Positions 19,440 through 30,607 are shown, counted from the stretch's first letter. The stretch: 64,000 nt of DNA from Serripes groenlandicus (GCA_031761405.1 JASEVX010000013.1:39942601-40006600); one strand, 5' to 3'. Translations and numbers: made by a program. The notes: generated by a model from the letters alone, not told the origin.

Positions 19440-20691
19440 GTCTATTTATTGAAAGAATTATATTCCATGCAGAACTTGGGCTGCCACGGCAACAAAAAAG
19501 GGGAAATTAACCAAAACTTAAAAAATCTTCTTGTCCAAAAGTACTGGCCCGATTTGAAAATTATTTTGCACAAATGTTCCTTGGGGTACCTTCTACCAAG
19601 ATTGTTCAAATATTCCGTTAAAAAACATGGACGTCAGGGGGCGGAGCTTATTTTCCTTATATGTGCATTGTTAAAACTTTAAAAATCTTCTTGTCCAAAA
19701 TTACTGGCCCGATTTGAATTTTTTTTGCACAAATGTTCCTTGGGGCACCCTTTACCAAGATTTTTCAAATATTTCCGATCTGTTGAAAAACATGGCCGCC
19801 AGGGGGCGACCTTGTTCATAGACTCATATAGGGAAAAACATTTAAAAATCTTCTTGTCTAAGAGTAGAGGGCCCAGGCCTTTAATTTTTGGTTTGTAGCA
19901 TCATTTAGTGGACCTCTACCAAGATTGTTCAAATTATAGCCCTGGGGTAAAAAAGTGACCCCTCCCCTGGGGTCTATTGTTTTACATAGACTCATAAAGG
20001 GGAAAATCTTAAAAAATCTTCTTGTCTAAAGTAGAGGGCCCAGGCCTTTGATATTGGGTATGTAGCATCATCTAGTGGACCTCTACCAAGAGTGTTCAAA
20101 TGATAGCCCGGGGGTCAAAATTACCCTTCCCTGGGGGTCTTTTGTTTTACATAGACTCATAAAGGGAAAAATATTAAAAATTCATCTTGTCTAAAAGTAG
20201 AAGGCCCAGGCCTTTGATATTTGGTATGTAGCATAATCTAGTGGACCCCTACCAAGATTGTTCAAATTATAGCCCTGGGGTCAAAAATGGCCCCACCCAG
20301 GTCACTTGTTTTACATATACTCGTATAGGGAAAAACTTTAAAAATCTTGTCTAAAAGTTTAATATTTGAAATTAACTTCATCTAGTTGACTTCTACCAAG
20401 ATTAGTCAAATTATTATAGCCCTGGTGTCAAACATAGCTCCACCCTGAGGATCACTTGTTTTACATAGACTTGTTAAGGTAAACACTTTAAGAATATTCT
20501 TGTCCATTTGCCATGATTGTTCTTTGGGTGCCCCTCTACTAAGACTTCAAATTATTTTGATAGGATGATAAACATTGCCACCAGGGGATGTTGCTTGTTT
20601 TCCGTATATATGTATAGACAAACAACAATTAAAACTTTTTAAGTTTGATTAAATCAGGTGAGTGATATAGGACCATCATGGTCCTCTTGTC
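19440..20691 (+). mobile_element. Helentron-like element with about seven tandem units
   Basis: Diverged 150-180 bp units repeat TTTAAAAATCTTCTTGTC, then CTACCAAGATTGTTCAAAT and CCAGGGGG. The 3' end has AATCAGGTGAGTGATAT and the hairpin AGGACCATCATGGTCCT followed by CTTGT, the same layout as HINE-1. The 5' border is not clear. Confidence 0.55.
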
Positions 20692-20977
20692 ATATATTAT
20701 CACAGAAACAGGTGCAAATTTGAATGCATATTATTTATTGTACAACACCATAGGATATATTATGTAAATGTAAAAATAGGCGTTAAATGAAATGAACTGG
20801 TTTCAGTTTCAATGTCTGACCCAAGAAGAGAACCTGATATTGTATATCAGGACATAACACTGTTTACAGATATAGAGGTCAGATGTCATTTGATAGTGCT
20901 AAATACAGGAAACAATGTTTTATTAGTCGAATTAATACAAAACATTTTGACAGTCATTCTGATAAAGAACTTTTTTT
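20692..20977. other. No recognisable gene
   Basis: AT-rich. A 65-codon plus-strand frame (20812-21009) runs into the following MITE and shows no motif. Confidence 0.35.
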
Positions 20978-21447
20978 TTAACCCTTTCCCTCATATAGAC
21001 GCTTTCTGATGCCTCTGCAGCAGACATCTTTTTGAAAACATAGTGACAAAAGAAGAAATTGCACAGAACGTGCAATTTCTCCTTTTGCCACAATGTTTTT
21101 CACTTTTTGTCATAGGTTATCCATTCAATTATGGAGATATTCTATGTTTTGACAAAATACATTCAAAGTCGTCTGCTGCAGAATTGTCGTATGAGGGAAA
21201 GGGTTAAATAACCCTTTCCCACATACAGTAACTCTGGAGCAGACTTTGAACATTTATAGGCAATAACATATGAACAATCTCCATAAATGGAAGTGTCAAT
21301 AATTTATTGAATAATTTATTGAATCAAATTGAAAACTTGTGGCAAAATGAGAAATTGCTCATTATGAAAAACATTTTGAAACAATGTATTCAAAATCATT
21401 TCAGCTCTAGGTGTATCAAAGCGTGTTTACATTGTGAAAAAAGGTTA
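20978..21447. mobile_element. Two TTAA-MITE-1 copies
   Basis: 20978-21207 is a full plus copy with stem TTGCAC/GTGCAA and loop AGAAC. 21209-21447 is a diverged minus copy (ATAACCCTTTCCCACATACA) whose right stem arm is lost. Confidence 0.75.
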
Positions 21448-21930
21448 GTAACACATTAACATATTTACTCATAACACCATGCAGTATTGGGTCATTGAGT
21501 CGGGCTAACAATTGGAAAGTATGCCATTGGAAAAACCCACTATCAATTGGAAAGTATGCCATGGGAAAACCCCAGTCGTCTCTCATGGAATGGTTTTTGG
21601 GGGGAAAAAGACCTTGAAAGACTTGAAAAAGTTAGAAGCACAACTTTGATTCAGGTGTAAAAAACATAGTGGGAAATGTTTAGAATATGAAAATGCTTGA
21701 TTTTAACAATTTGGCTGTTTTCCCGCTAAGATTTACAGAAGTCATCGGTTGAAAACAGCCATTTTTTGTTATCTGTACCGGAGAAGGGTGAAATAACAAC
21801 TATTCAGGTCACCTGCCTGTTCTTGTTGCGGTCTTGGCTGGCACATATTCAGACATTGCATAAATACTTTAAAGATTGCATGGGGGATAGGAGCGACCCT
21901 GACATAGATTGATTTTTGTTTAATGCAATT
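21448..21930. other. Spacer with a short tandem duplication
   Basis: CAATTGGAAAGTATGCCATT occurs at about 21508 and, slightly altered, at about 21544. Otherwise nothing recognisable. Confidence 0.4.
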
Positions 21931-22151
21931 TTAACCCTTTAATTCCTACTTATGGAATCTTTCTGATGAACTATAGACACCGTGACAAAAGGAGAAATTG
22001 CTCAAAACAAAATAATTCTCCTTTTGCCACACACAGTGTTTTCACCTTTATTCAACTATTATTCTATTATATTCAAAAAGATTTTTCTCATTTTTGCAAA
22101 TATCTTTTTAAAGTTGCTGTTCCAGATTTTCTGTATCTGGAAATGGGTTAA
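21931..22151 (+). mobile_element. TTAA-MITE-1 copy, diverged
   Basis: TTAACCCTTTAATTCCTACT to CTGGAAATGGGTTAA; the right stem arm has decayed (TTGCTCAAAACAAAATAA). Confidence 0.65.
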
Positions 22152-22457
22152 ACAGTATTTCAGGGCAGCCAGTCTACCTGAATGCAACTGTTTTTGAACG
22201 AGGGCTACGCATGTATATAATTTTTCCGAGGAAACTCAACGTACCTTCTCATAAAAGCCTATTACTCAAGTAAGAGACAAAATTTAATGATGCTGGTCAT
22301 GTTGGCTTTTGTCGGTTATTGGAAAAGGGTAATGAAAGGTAGTGCAGAGTCTAAGAACCATAACTCTTCCTTCCTTAATTGCTGAATTATCTCCCTTTTT
22401 GAAATAAAACCTTGCTTGACCTTACCTTCTTGAATGTACGTTGATAATTACATCCAT
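22152..22457. other. No recognisable gene or repeat
   Basis: Nothing supportable seen. Confidence 0.35.
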
Positions 22458-22650
22458 TTAACCTTTTCTCATATGCAGACGCCTTTTTGACACATCTACA
22501 GCAGACAATATTTGAAAACATTTTGGCAAAAGGAGCTCATTATAAGCAATTTCTTCTTTTGCCAGATCTTTTTCAATTCTATTCAATAATGATACTTAAC
22601 AATTCTAGACGTTCTCTACTCCAGATTTGTTTGATGTTGGACAGGGTTAA
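22458..22650 (+). mobile_element. TTAA-MITE-1 copy, left stem arm lost
   Basis: TTAACCTTTTCTCATATGCA at the left, TGATGTTGGACAGGGTTAA at the right. Confidence 0.65.
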
Positions 22651-22884
22651 AATCAACAATAAAAAGAAACGTTTCCATTACAAATTGTTGACAATGCTTT
22701 CTATCAGACAATACAGGTATAAAGTGATGAAAGGCATGGGTGATCATGGGGTCATAAATATTGTTCCATTAAAATTAGCATCAAGGCTCTTTGACATGAC
22801 TTTGTAGGAAGTTGTTGTCCTTTCATCGAGAACCTTTTGTATTTTTGCAAAAACTGAAAGGGATTCATTAAGTGGATAACTTTT

Positions 22885-23218
22885 TTCAGCATTGTGGCAA
22901 AAAAGAGAAATTGCTCATAATGAGCAAAGTTTCTAAGATTTTCTATATAACTATACTTTCATTTAGAGAGATTTCCCATATTTTTGCTTAACCCTTTACC
23001 TCATATAGATGCTTTCTGACGCCTCTGCAGCAGAAGACTTTTGAAAACATTGTGACAAAAGAAGAAAGTGCTCATAATGAGCAATTTCTCCTTTTAAAAC
23101 AATGTTTTCAACTCTATTCAATAATTAAACTATTGATTATAAAGATATTTTTTTCTATTTTTGTCAAAATGTTTTCAAAGTCATTAATTGCAATATGTTG
23201 TATGTGGGAAAGGGTTAA
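22885..23218 (+). mobile_element. MITE-1 fragment truncated by a full copy
   Basis: A core fragment (22885-22988, TTGCTCATAATGAGCAA) stops where a full copy begins (22988-23218, TTAACCCTTTACCTCATATA). The full copy has left arm GTGCTC against GAGCAA. Confidence 0.7.
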
Positions 23219-23284
23219 ATGTTTTCAAAGTCATTTGCTGCACTGATTTGCTGTAGATTTGCTGTAGGCATGGAAGGCTTTAAT

Positions 23285-23702
23285 TTAACCCTTTCCCTGC
23301 AGCCATCTTTTAACTCTTTGCATGCTAAATTATTTTCGTCTGCTATATTGTCGCCTGCAACATTTTGAAAAAATACTTATTTTCCCCAAGTGTTTACTGA
23401 AATTGAATCGGAGTGACAAACAGTTTGGATCTCAGATCAGTCCCCACGTTTTGTGGGGACTGATCTGGATCCAAACTGTTTGCAAATGTCAGCAATGGTT
23501 GACAAAACCCGCCGCTAGCGTGCTAAGAGTTAAAAACATTGTTGCGAATGGAGAAATTGCTCATGATGAGTAATTTCTCCATTTGCAAGTATGTTTTTAA
23601 CTCTATCTAATACATACGTACTCTTTCATACATAGAGATTTTCCATATTTTTGCCAAGATGTTTTCAACGTCGTTTGCTGTAGATTTGCGGGAACGGCTT
23701 AA
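23285..23702 (+). mobile_element. TTAA-MITE-1 split by a second TTAA element
   Basis: The left end (TTAACCCTTTCCCTGCAGCC) stops at 23309. The core (AACATTGTTGCGAATGGAGA, stem TTGCTCATGATGAGTAA) resumes at 23534 and the copy ends at TTAA 23699-23702. Confidence 0.75.
23310..23533. mobile_element. TTAA-MITE-2: 224 bp element with central palindrome
   Basis: The ends TTAACTCTTTGCATGCTAA and TTAGCACGCTAGCGGCGGGT (read inward from the right on the complement) are inverse over TTA.CTCTTxGCA.GCTA, with TTAA at each border. The centre is a long palindrome: AGATCAGTCCCCACGTTTTG then TGGGGACTGATCT, within AAACAGTTTGGAT...ATCCAAACTGTTT. It is a different family with the same TTAA target. Confidence 0.7.
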
Positions 23703-23790
23703 TTAAGGCTGTTTGACAAAACTCTTATGGGAAGCTGTTACTTTAATTAATTGGAGAACCTTTTGATAATGCAAACCTATCAGGGCTTTA

Positions 23791-24264
23791 TTAACCATTT
23801 TCCACTTATTGACTTATTTTGACACATCTACAGCAGATGACTTTTGAAAACATTATGACAAAAGGAGAAATTACTCAAAATGAGTAATTTCTCTTTTTGC
23901 CACAATGCTTTCAACTTTCTTTTTGTAAGTATATCTTCATTTCTAGAGATTTTTCAGATTTTGAGTAAATTTTGGCAAAATTATAAAATATCTCTATTAA
24001 TGATAGTTTTATAAATGAAAAGTTGAAAAACTTTTTATGGCAAAAGGAGAAATTGCACATTATGATTACTTTTGGCACAACGAATATATCCTAAAGTCTG
24101 CTGCAGAGACATCAGAAAGTGTTTGTCGACCTTTTCTTCGACACAGAGAATATTTAAATATTAGACTTCTTTTGAAAATGTTAACCCTAATTACCAACAA
24201 GCAACAAATCTGCAGCATATGACTTTGTAAGCATATTTAAAATATGAAACATTTCTATAAACTA

Positions 24265-24301
<37 letters not shown>

Positions 24302-24433
24302 GAATATATTTGAAGACATTGTGGCAAAAGGTGAAAATTAGCAATTTTTCCTTTGGCCAGAATGTTTTCAAAAGTCATCTGCTCCAGAAGCGTCAAACGC
24401 CGTCTGCTGCAGATGCGTCAAAATGAATCTGAA
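23791..24433. mobile_element. MITE-1 copies with an (ATT)n tract
   Basis: 23791-23950 (+) has the compensated stem TTACTC/GAGTAA (23871-23887). 23950-24140 is a minus core and right end. 24180-24433 is a minus copy containing (ATT)n at about 24268-24301 and a duplicated right subterminal block CTGCAGATGCGTCAAA. Confidence 0.6.
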
Positions 24434-24582
24434 CGAAAAGTGGGACTGGGTAAATGGACAAGTGGAAAATTGGTTATAATGAGCCTGACCAAATTCCCAA
24501 AGGTTGGCTTTGTGTGGGATGTGGCTAACAATGTGTTAGATAATTAGTGTCATGATAAAAATGGTCCTCATTTCAGAGATAA

Positions 24583-24603
24583 CCCCCCCCCCCCCCCCCC
24601 CCC
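24583..24603 (+). repeat. 21 bp poly-C run
   Basis: An uninterrupted homopolymer lying 24 bp from the left border of DIRS-A. Its length is uncertain in any assembly. Confidence 0.9.
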
Positions 24604-24669
24604 ACCTCAGTATTTAGTTACATAAACATGAAGTTTTTTAAAGTAAAACATATTTTTATTAGAAAATAC

Positions 24670-24824
24670 TTACCAGTCATTTAATACCTGATATATAATC
24701 TCAACACCGTTAATTCATCCAGAAAAGAAGCTCGCGCAGCCATGCATAGCCCTCACGCGTGTGTGATACACACGGCCGCCGGTAATACCGGCGCACGGGC
24801 CATGTGACCCCCACTTTTAATTTC
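24670..24824 (+). repeat. DIRS-A left inverted terminal repeat
   Basis: 155 bp, matching the complement of 30608-30762 at 154 of 155 positions by eye (only CCCCCAC/CCCTCAC differs). It contains two hairpins: GTGTGT-GAT-ACACAC (24759-24773) and CGCCGGTA-A-TACCGGCG (24777-24793). Confidence 0.9.
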
Positions 24825-24884
24825 ACCGTTAACTTGCAGCGTTTAGTGTTGGGTGACGACGCGGGGTTGGGAGGCGGGAATCTG

Positions 24885-24980
24885 AAATGACTGGTAAGTA
24901 TTTTCTAATAAAAATATGTTTTACTTTAAAAAACTTCATTTTTATGTCAAAAATACATTACCAGTCATTTAATACCTGAT
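24885..24980 (+). repeat. DIRS-A internal complementary region
   Basis: 96 bp. 24885-24937 is the exact reverse complement of 24630-24682 (53 bp); 24938-24980 is the exact reverse complement of 30740-30782 (43 bp). The two halves meet at AT (24938-24939). In DIRS elements such a region is known to template the ends of a circular intermediate. Confidence 0.92.
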
Positions 24981-25430
24981 GACTTTGCAGCATCGGTCGG
25001 GAGGATCGTCCAACACAATGCCGGTCCCGAGAAATCGTAGCACTTGGTAAGAGTACCTACGGTACTACTAAATATAAACACAACTGTTTATGTATTTAGT
25101 AATTTGTGTATTAATTAGGTAAGTACTCGCTGAGAGTCCACTTGTGTGTCCAGAGAGGAATAATTTCTGATTGAAACGTTTTAAGACTTTATCAGAAGGA
25201 TCTTATTACTAATTAAAGGAATAGGATATCCAGTGTTTGAATACGCTGCTGACATATCCTTCTCCTACCTGAGGTTGAATAACCCCTACTGTGGCTCTTA
25301 CAGCCCTCGAATGTTTTATATAGAACTTAAGACCCTTGACAGGGTACAAGATCAGGTTATATCTAAGGGAACACAGTTCACAGAAAGGTTGTGAAATGTG
25401 ATGGGTTAGGAAGCACCAAAGGCAACTTGG
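24958..25430 (-). pseudogene. DIRS-A tyrosine recombinase, C-terminal remnant
   Basis: The minus strand encodes YPVKGLKFYIKHSRAVRAT, matching the CPVRALRYYLKRV box of DIRS-B and the conserved PVRALK-type segment of DIRS recombinases. A later SLDTQVDSQRVLT aligns with SLGPLVASQRVV of DIRS-B. About 120 bp holding the HxxR catalytic motif is missing relative to DIRS-B, so the product would be dead. A short downstream frame ends PMLQSHQVLNDW with its stop in the complementary region. Frames are interrupted. Confidence 0.6.
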
Positions 25431-25432
25431 TC

Positions 25433-25982
25433 TCAGTAGGAATACAGGTTTATAAGAACGGTTGAATAACCATACGGCTGTAAAACCTGATGGAATTCGT
25501 TTTTACTGAAAGCAAAGAACTCACTTCCCTGATAGTGTTCGCCAAGCAAGACGAATTTAAGTCTCAGTTTATAACTTAAGAAGCGGCCGCTTCCGAAGAA
25601 CGTAAAAGTTTGGAGAGAAATGGATCTGAACTTTGAAGTTAAGCGCATTGGAGCATCGAACAATAATTGTTGTGTTCATCGCCAAATCTTGAATGCGAGA
25701 GGTCGGCAACAAATGTAAGCATAAATTACTGATTGACGTACCTTAAAAAACACCAATCGGTAAGAACTGTCTACTTCTAATGAAGATGTAACGGTTATGT
25801 CGATAGGCAGGCCAGAAGAACGTTGAACTACGATCTCTGGGCCAATACTGTGTTTCTAAAGTCATTGTCAGGAAGAGAATAACGACACCGGAAGTTGACT
25901 CATTTGAATTATGGGGGCAATTCAGGGAGTAATAATTATTGCCAATCGAAGGACTACTGTCTACTCTATTGATCATGTACAT
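25433..25982 (-). pseudogene. DIRS-A conserved segment between RT and recombinase
   Basis: Nucleotide similarity to DIRS-B 53040-53330 is clear (for example ATTCGTCTTGCTTG and TATCAGGGAAGTGAGTT). Translated pieces include WPAYRHNRYIFIRSRQFLPI and, in another frame, NSSCLANTIREVSSLLSV. It may be the end of RNase H or the recombinase N-terminus; the correct frame could not be settled. Confidence 0.35.
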
Positions 25983-26079
25983 GTCCTAGTCAGTTAAGCC
26001 CTGTACTGTAATGAGTATTTAACACACTGCCCCGAACTGTAAACAATTCGGGTGTAGTATGAAGCATGTATCGGACCGT

Positions 26080-26560
26080 TTCCCTTAATTACTGATCCTT
26101 ATCCAGGACATGGTAATCGGATTCTCTTATAGCGAATCGAGTCTGTCCGAAGGGCCAGCTCAACGAGAAACGTCCTACAACGAGTCTCTTGAGGGGAATA
26201 GATCCGACTTGCCCGTTTTGGGAATTAATTCTAAACGCAGGTAATCGAAGTGAAGTGTTTGAAAGGAACACTTCCCCGTTTACAAAGAATCGACGGTCAT
26301 TCCTCGATGAAAAAGCAACCGGTACGTGGTAACAGGTGTCTGTTTGGTCTAAGAATCGCTCAGACAGCCGTTCCGGATTGCGTTCTTGATAAAACGGAAC
26401 ATTCCATTTTATTACTCGACCGTACTAGACGCAATCTGAGTCGATAAGTCTTATTCCGGTCTTCACCGGAACCAGACGAAAGACGGTTGTAGAAACCACC
26501 GAATGGAAGGTTGATACCCACTCCATGGCATTCCTGTTAGCTTAATAGAGAGGAGCGCTT
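26080..26560 (-). pseudogene. DIRS-A possible reverse transcriptase remnant
   Basis: Minus-strand pieces such as INLPFGGFYNRLSS (compare the LPFGL segment of DIRS RT), KTGIRLIDSDCV (near where a YLDD box is expected) and FRINSQNGQVGSIPLKRL are suggestive only. There is no intact YxDD and there are several frame breaks. It could be chance similarity; position in the element is the main support. Confidence 0.25.
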
Positions 26561-26997
26561 CCCTATAGCCGCGGATTAGGGACAGTGCTCTACTTGGTTG
26601 TATGCCAACTTTGCTCCCGTACGGGGCTTTGATAAGGCAGGGCCAGCGGAAGCAGAAAGCTAGGCTCGAACTTAGCCTGTCTCTTGTGTCTTCACAGGTT
26701 GGGCTTCTAAGAATGCCTTTGCAGAAGTCACTGTACGTTCTGTCCCTGTGAACAATGTTGCCGCATACGCCGAAATGCGCCTATGGACGCAGTGAATGCA
26801 GTAACTTCCCACTAATGATAGTTTATTTAGAGTCCAGCTCTAAATTGTTAATCATCCGATGGAGCACTGAACCCGATATGTCTCTTATTCGTCAGACAAG
26901 ACGGGGTCGTGGGTTTTACCCGACGACGTGCGGATTGACTAAAGCCGGTTCTGGACCGGAATGTCAGTGTCCGATTCGACATGGAGGAATCCTATGA

Positions 26998-27157
26998 TCG
27001 ATTGATTGTGGTTTAACGCCGTTTTAACAATTTCTCAGTTATATCACGGCGGCCAGTTCACCTACTCATGTATTTCCTGGTTTTCTCACACCAGTACTCC
27101 ACACAACAATCTTCCCAAGCAACTGGCTACTTTTCCACAAAACTTAGCCCATTGGTG
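26998..27157 (-). mobile_element. SINE family A inserted in DIRS-A, 15 bp target duplication
   Basis: GGAGGAATCCTATGA occurs at 26983-26997 and 27158-27172, exactly flanking the 160 bp insert. It begins TCGATTGATTGTGGTTTAAC and ends CCCATTGGTG. The perfect duplication implies recent LINE-type retrotransposition into an already inserted DIRS-A. Confidence 0.88.
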
Positions 27158-27449
27158 GGAGGAATCCTATGAAGGAGTCATGATCGAGGAATTTATCCCT
27201 TTTCCGAAGAAGAATGAGATCGCATGGAATCAACCTTAGGTCCGAGCTCACGTATGAGAGAGTTCACAGAGTGACTATCCTCTGGGAACGGTTGATCCCG
27301 GTAGGCCAGCATAGGGGATTGATTTATGAAATCAACTGAATCTCTCCCATGTAATACCGTCGGACATCGACTCGTCCCAACAATTGGTACGATGGGTATT
27401 ACTTGGGAGGAGTGTAGTCCCTAGAGACGCACTCTCTCCTCCCTGGGGA

Positions 27450-29300
27450 CCGACATAACTATTTGACCGGTACTCCCCATACCCGATGGCCGACTGTTTA
27501 ATCGGCTATGTCCCAGCATACTGCCCGATTGACTGCCGAAAGGTTATGTCCTAAGATATTACCCGTTTGACCGGTGCCTTACTGGCTATGTCTAAAGACA
27601 TTGCCCGATCTCCAAATGACTGTGTCCGAGGACATTTGTCAATTGGAATACTGTTGAATTCCGAAGAATTCATAGTTGAATTTTTGTTTTCACGGTGACC
27701 GTTTGCCCGGTAACCGTTTATGCCCAGTTAAGAGTTTGACTGCCCTGTGAACGTTCACGCGACAACCGTTTATGCCCAGTGATTAATTGAGTACTCGGTA
27801 GGCATTTGACTCATTCTCTAGCACTATCGACTCATTACATTCATATGAGTGTAAGGAACGACAACTCTGCGAAGGAGATTTTCACTTGGCTGTGTTCGAA
27901 AACACCCGGTTGTCCAATGCTTATGTCATAATATTGACAAAACGGTTGGAGTCAACTTGACTTAACGACTGCTCGTTACCCAGCTCTGGGAACGTTCAGT
28001 AATGGTAGCTCCCTCTGACCATTACTGACCGGTTGACTAATGATAGGCTGATGTGAGGCTGCTCTATCACTAGTCTCCAAAAACTTCAGACATTATAACT
28101 TGGCACTCTGTAGAAGTCCGAAGACTGCTGTACTGCAGAGTGTAGGTTTTGCTCGAAATCATTATAGGTTTAAACGACGTTTAAGCGTCAACCTTCGGGC
28201 ATAACGTATTAGGCACCACCCTAAGTACTTCCTTAATGTTCTGCTGTAGAGGTCAACGCTCTACAGCCGGCTCGTAATCTGAAGGGGACTGCCCCGCCCC
28301 CGCCCGTCAGACGAGGAGGTGGGAGAGTGTCGAGCCCTACGATGCTTGACTCTAATCCGTCTTTCAACTGAAAGACACAACAGTCTTATAAAAGTAAGAG
28401 AAGGGATTGAAAATAATATTCAATCTTGGTGTACTTTATTGTTGTGTTAAGGTGTCGATCGTGTGATATGAACCTCCTCTCTCCGCAGTAGAGAGAGGTC
28501 GCACTGGATCGATCGTCGGCGCCGAACTAACCGTATGGGACGGTCTCGACCTCCCTTTCACGGAAAACCTGAGTTATTCCGATCGGGGGTTTGCCTTCTA
28601 AGGACTGCCTCTTCGAAAGGTGTCCTTCCGGGAACAGTGAATTCCCATCAGGTGGGTATTGCTGATCCCGGTAGGCTTGGTTAACCCGCCTATCACCGAT
28701 CCGTTACATCTTTTGAAACGGAGCTTTGTATCGGGGAAGGAGTGTAATCTCTAGAGAAGTACCATGTTCCACTTGGAGACACGGAAACATTTCTCTGTCC
28801 TGTACTACCTATAACTGGATATCTGGGCCTTGTGCGTAATGACCAGTGTTTTGAATATCCGTACTCTTCTATTCTCATTCTTTTGAGGAGTGTAATCCCT
28901 ACAGAAGAACACTATTCCCCTTGGAGAAAGGAAAGATTTATCTGTCCTGTACTCCTTATAACCGATGTTAGACGGTTGGATATCTGAGCCTGGTGCGTAA
29001 TGACCAGTGTTTTGAATATCCGTATAGACCGGTTGTGCGAAGAACGAGTGGTACTAGCTTAACGACTGCTCGTTACCTTGACTGCCCACTGCCCGGTCGC
29101 GTCATGTTAAACTGACTGATAATTTGCCCGGTCGCGTCATGGCTTAATGACTGACCGGTCGCGTCATCGCTAAATGACTGCCGGATTTGCCCGGTGACTG
29201 GTCGCGCCTAGGCGAAATGACTGACTGGTTGCCCGGTACCCGGTTACCCGGAGTCATATAGGTTTTGCTCGCAAGCATTACCCGGTTGACTAATGATAGG
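27450..29300 (-). repeat. DIRS-A degenerate internal repeats of the gag-like region
   Basis: Imperfect direct repeats of roughly 45-65 bp, with motifs ACTGACCGGTCGCGTCAT, GGTTATGTCC and GCCCGGT recurring between 27480 and 27800 and between 29040 and 29260. They correspond to the 22-23 residue repeats still readable in DIRS-B but have lost most frames here. Confidence 0.55.
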
Positions 29301-30085
29301 CAGTTGTGAAGCTGCTCTATCACCGGTCTCCAAAGAATTCTGTCCGCAGACATTATAATTTGGCACTCTGTAAGCGTCCGAAGACTGCTTACTGCAGAGT
29401 GTGGTGTTAGAGGTGGCCAATCAGTGAGGTTTCCCTTTGATTGACCCATGGCGTCTCCCGAAGGGTCAGCCCCAACACCTGGCGTCAGATAATGTCGTTC
29501 AGCAGACGGTTGCTCACTCTTGAGGCCAACCATCACTGTGTCCGTACGGTTTCTGGCCCGAAGGCCTTTGTTTCCCGACGGAATAACAGACATCAGCCGC
29601 TGCCATCCGCTCCTCCATGTCCCGCGAAGGACCAGCCGAAGCTGAGGGGGAGCGGTCAGAGCTCCAGATAAGGGGCGTATGCATGTCTAAAATCCTCATT
29701 TGACCCTCTTACCCTATGCTGTGGGTCTTGAGAACCCACAGCATAGGGTTTGTTTCCTAAGAGGGAATTTGTGGGGAAAATAGCTGATTACACCTCCTAA
29801 TCTGGACCTCTGAGCGGTTGTGCGGAGTGAAGAAGGAACAGCTCTGACCTTCTGCTCACTCAACACAGCCGCGGAGTCTGATTGTTGGGAGAACCCCTCA
29901 AACTCCGCTTCACTCGTAGAGCTAAGAGAAACCTTTTTAGGGGTCTTCTTACTCTTCCAGCTTTTGTGAGTCCTCCTCAACCCAGACTGTTTCCAAATGG
30001 AAGCAGGCCAGGAAGAGAAGTACTCACAGGGTGAATCCTGTGTGTACTTAGTGAACGCAAAACAGGACAGACGCGTGTCTCATAC
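29300..30085 (-). pseudogene. DIRS-A gag-like protein, broken
   Basis: On the minus strand, DSPCEYFSSWPASIWK, then SSTSEAEFEGFSQQSDSAAV and KVRAVPSSLRTTA align with DIRS-B. The Cys pairs of DIRS-B (CVVC and CEYC) have lost their second Cys here (CFAF, CEYF). A hairpin-bearing insertion near 29700-29810 splits the frame, which resumes as GPSRDMEERMAAADVC and VGKQRPSGQKPYGH. Cys-rich DIRS ORF1 proteins are usually considered gag-like; that role is inferred. Confidence 0.5.
29711..29749. repeat. Perfect 16 bp hairpin inside DIRS-A gag-like region
   Basis: ACCCTATGCTGTGGGT (29711-29726), loop CTTGAGA, ACCCACAGCATAGGGT (29734-29749). Not present in the matching part of DIRS-B, so probably a small later insertion or templated rearrangement. 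Confidence 0.85.
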
Positions 30086-30607
30086 AGCCGTTATGAGTCA
30101 CGCCTCTGATCACCACTATGTGACATAGAATATATATGAAACAAAACAATTTATACGATTCAACAAAAAATATAATTTTTTTCTATTTTTTATTTTCTAC
30201 TATACCCGTTGATCACGGAACGTATTTCAATGAAAAAGATTTTACAAATATTTTCCAAAATTGTTCATGTTTAATTAATATACATAATGTAATACAAGGC
30301 GATAATAATATATTATCGCTAATAGGGTCGGTGTAACTATAACTTCGTTGAAAGAATGAATGGCCATTACCGCACCCGATACGTAACTGAAATAGTGGGT
30401 GGGGTAACCCACCCGTGACTTCTCAGTTAGTTGTGTTCACAAAAAACAACTTAATTACAATTAGTAATTTACACAATTATGTTGTTAGGTTGTTAATGTA
30501 GTTGAATAACTGAATGAAAATAACTTGTTTAAGGCGAATGCCTTAAACAGACCAAGAAATAAAATATAAAAATGAAATAAATTCTTAGCTGTCAGTTGGT
30601 GTGTCCA

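Noticed and set aside
20812..21009. A 65-codon frame MSDPRREPDIVYQD... as a small gene
   Set aside because: It looks more protein-like than most but terminates in a MITE-1 end and has no homologue or signal visible here; not supportable.
22487..22807. A 106-codon plus-strand frame as a gene
   Set aside because: Its first half is a MITE-1 shadow and the rest has no recognisable motif or support.
29144..29593. A 149-codon minus-strand frame as an intact DIRS-A gene
   Set aside because: It joins degenerate repeat sequence out of register with the frame conserved in DIRS-B.
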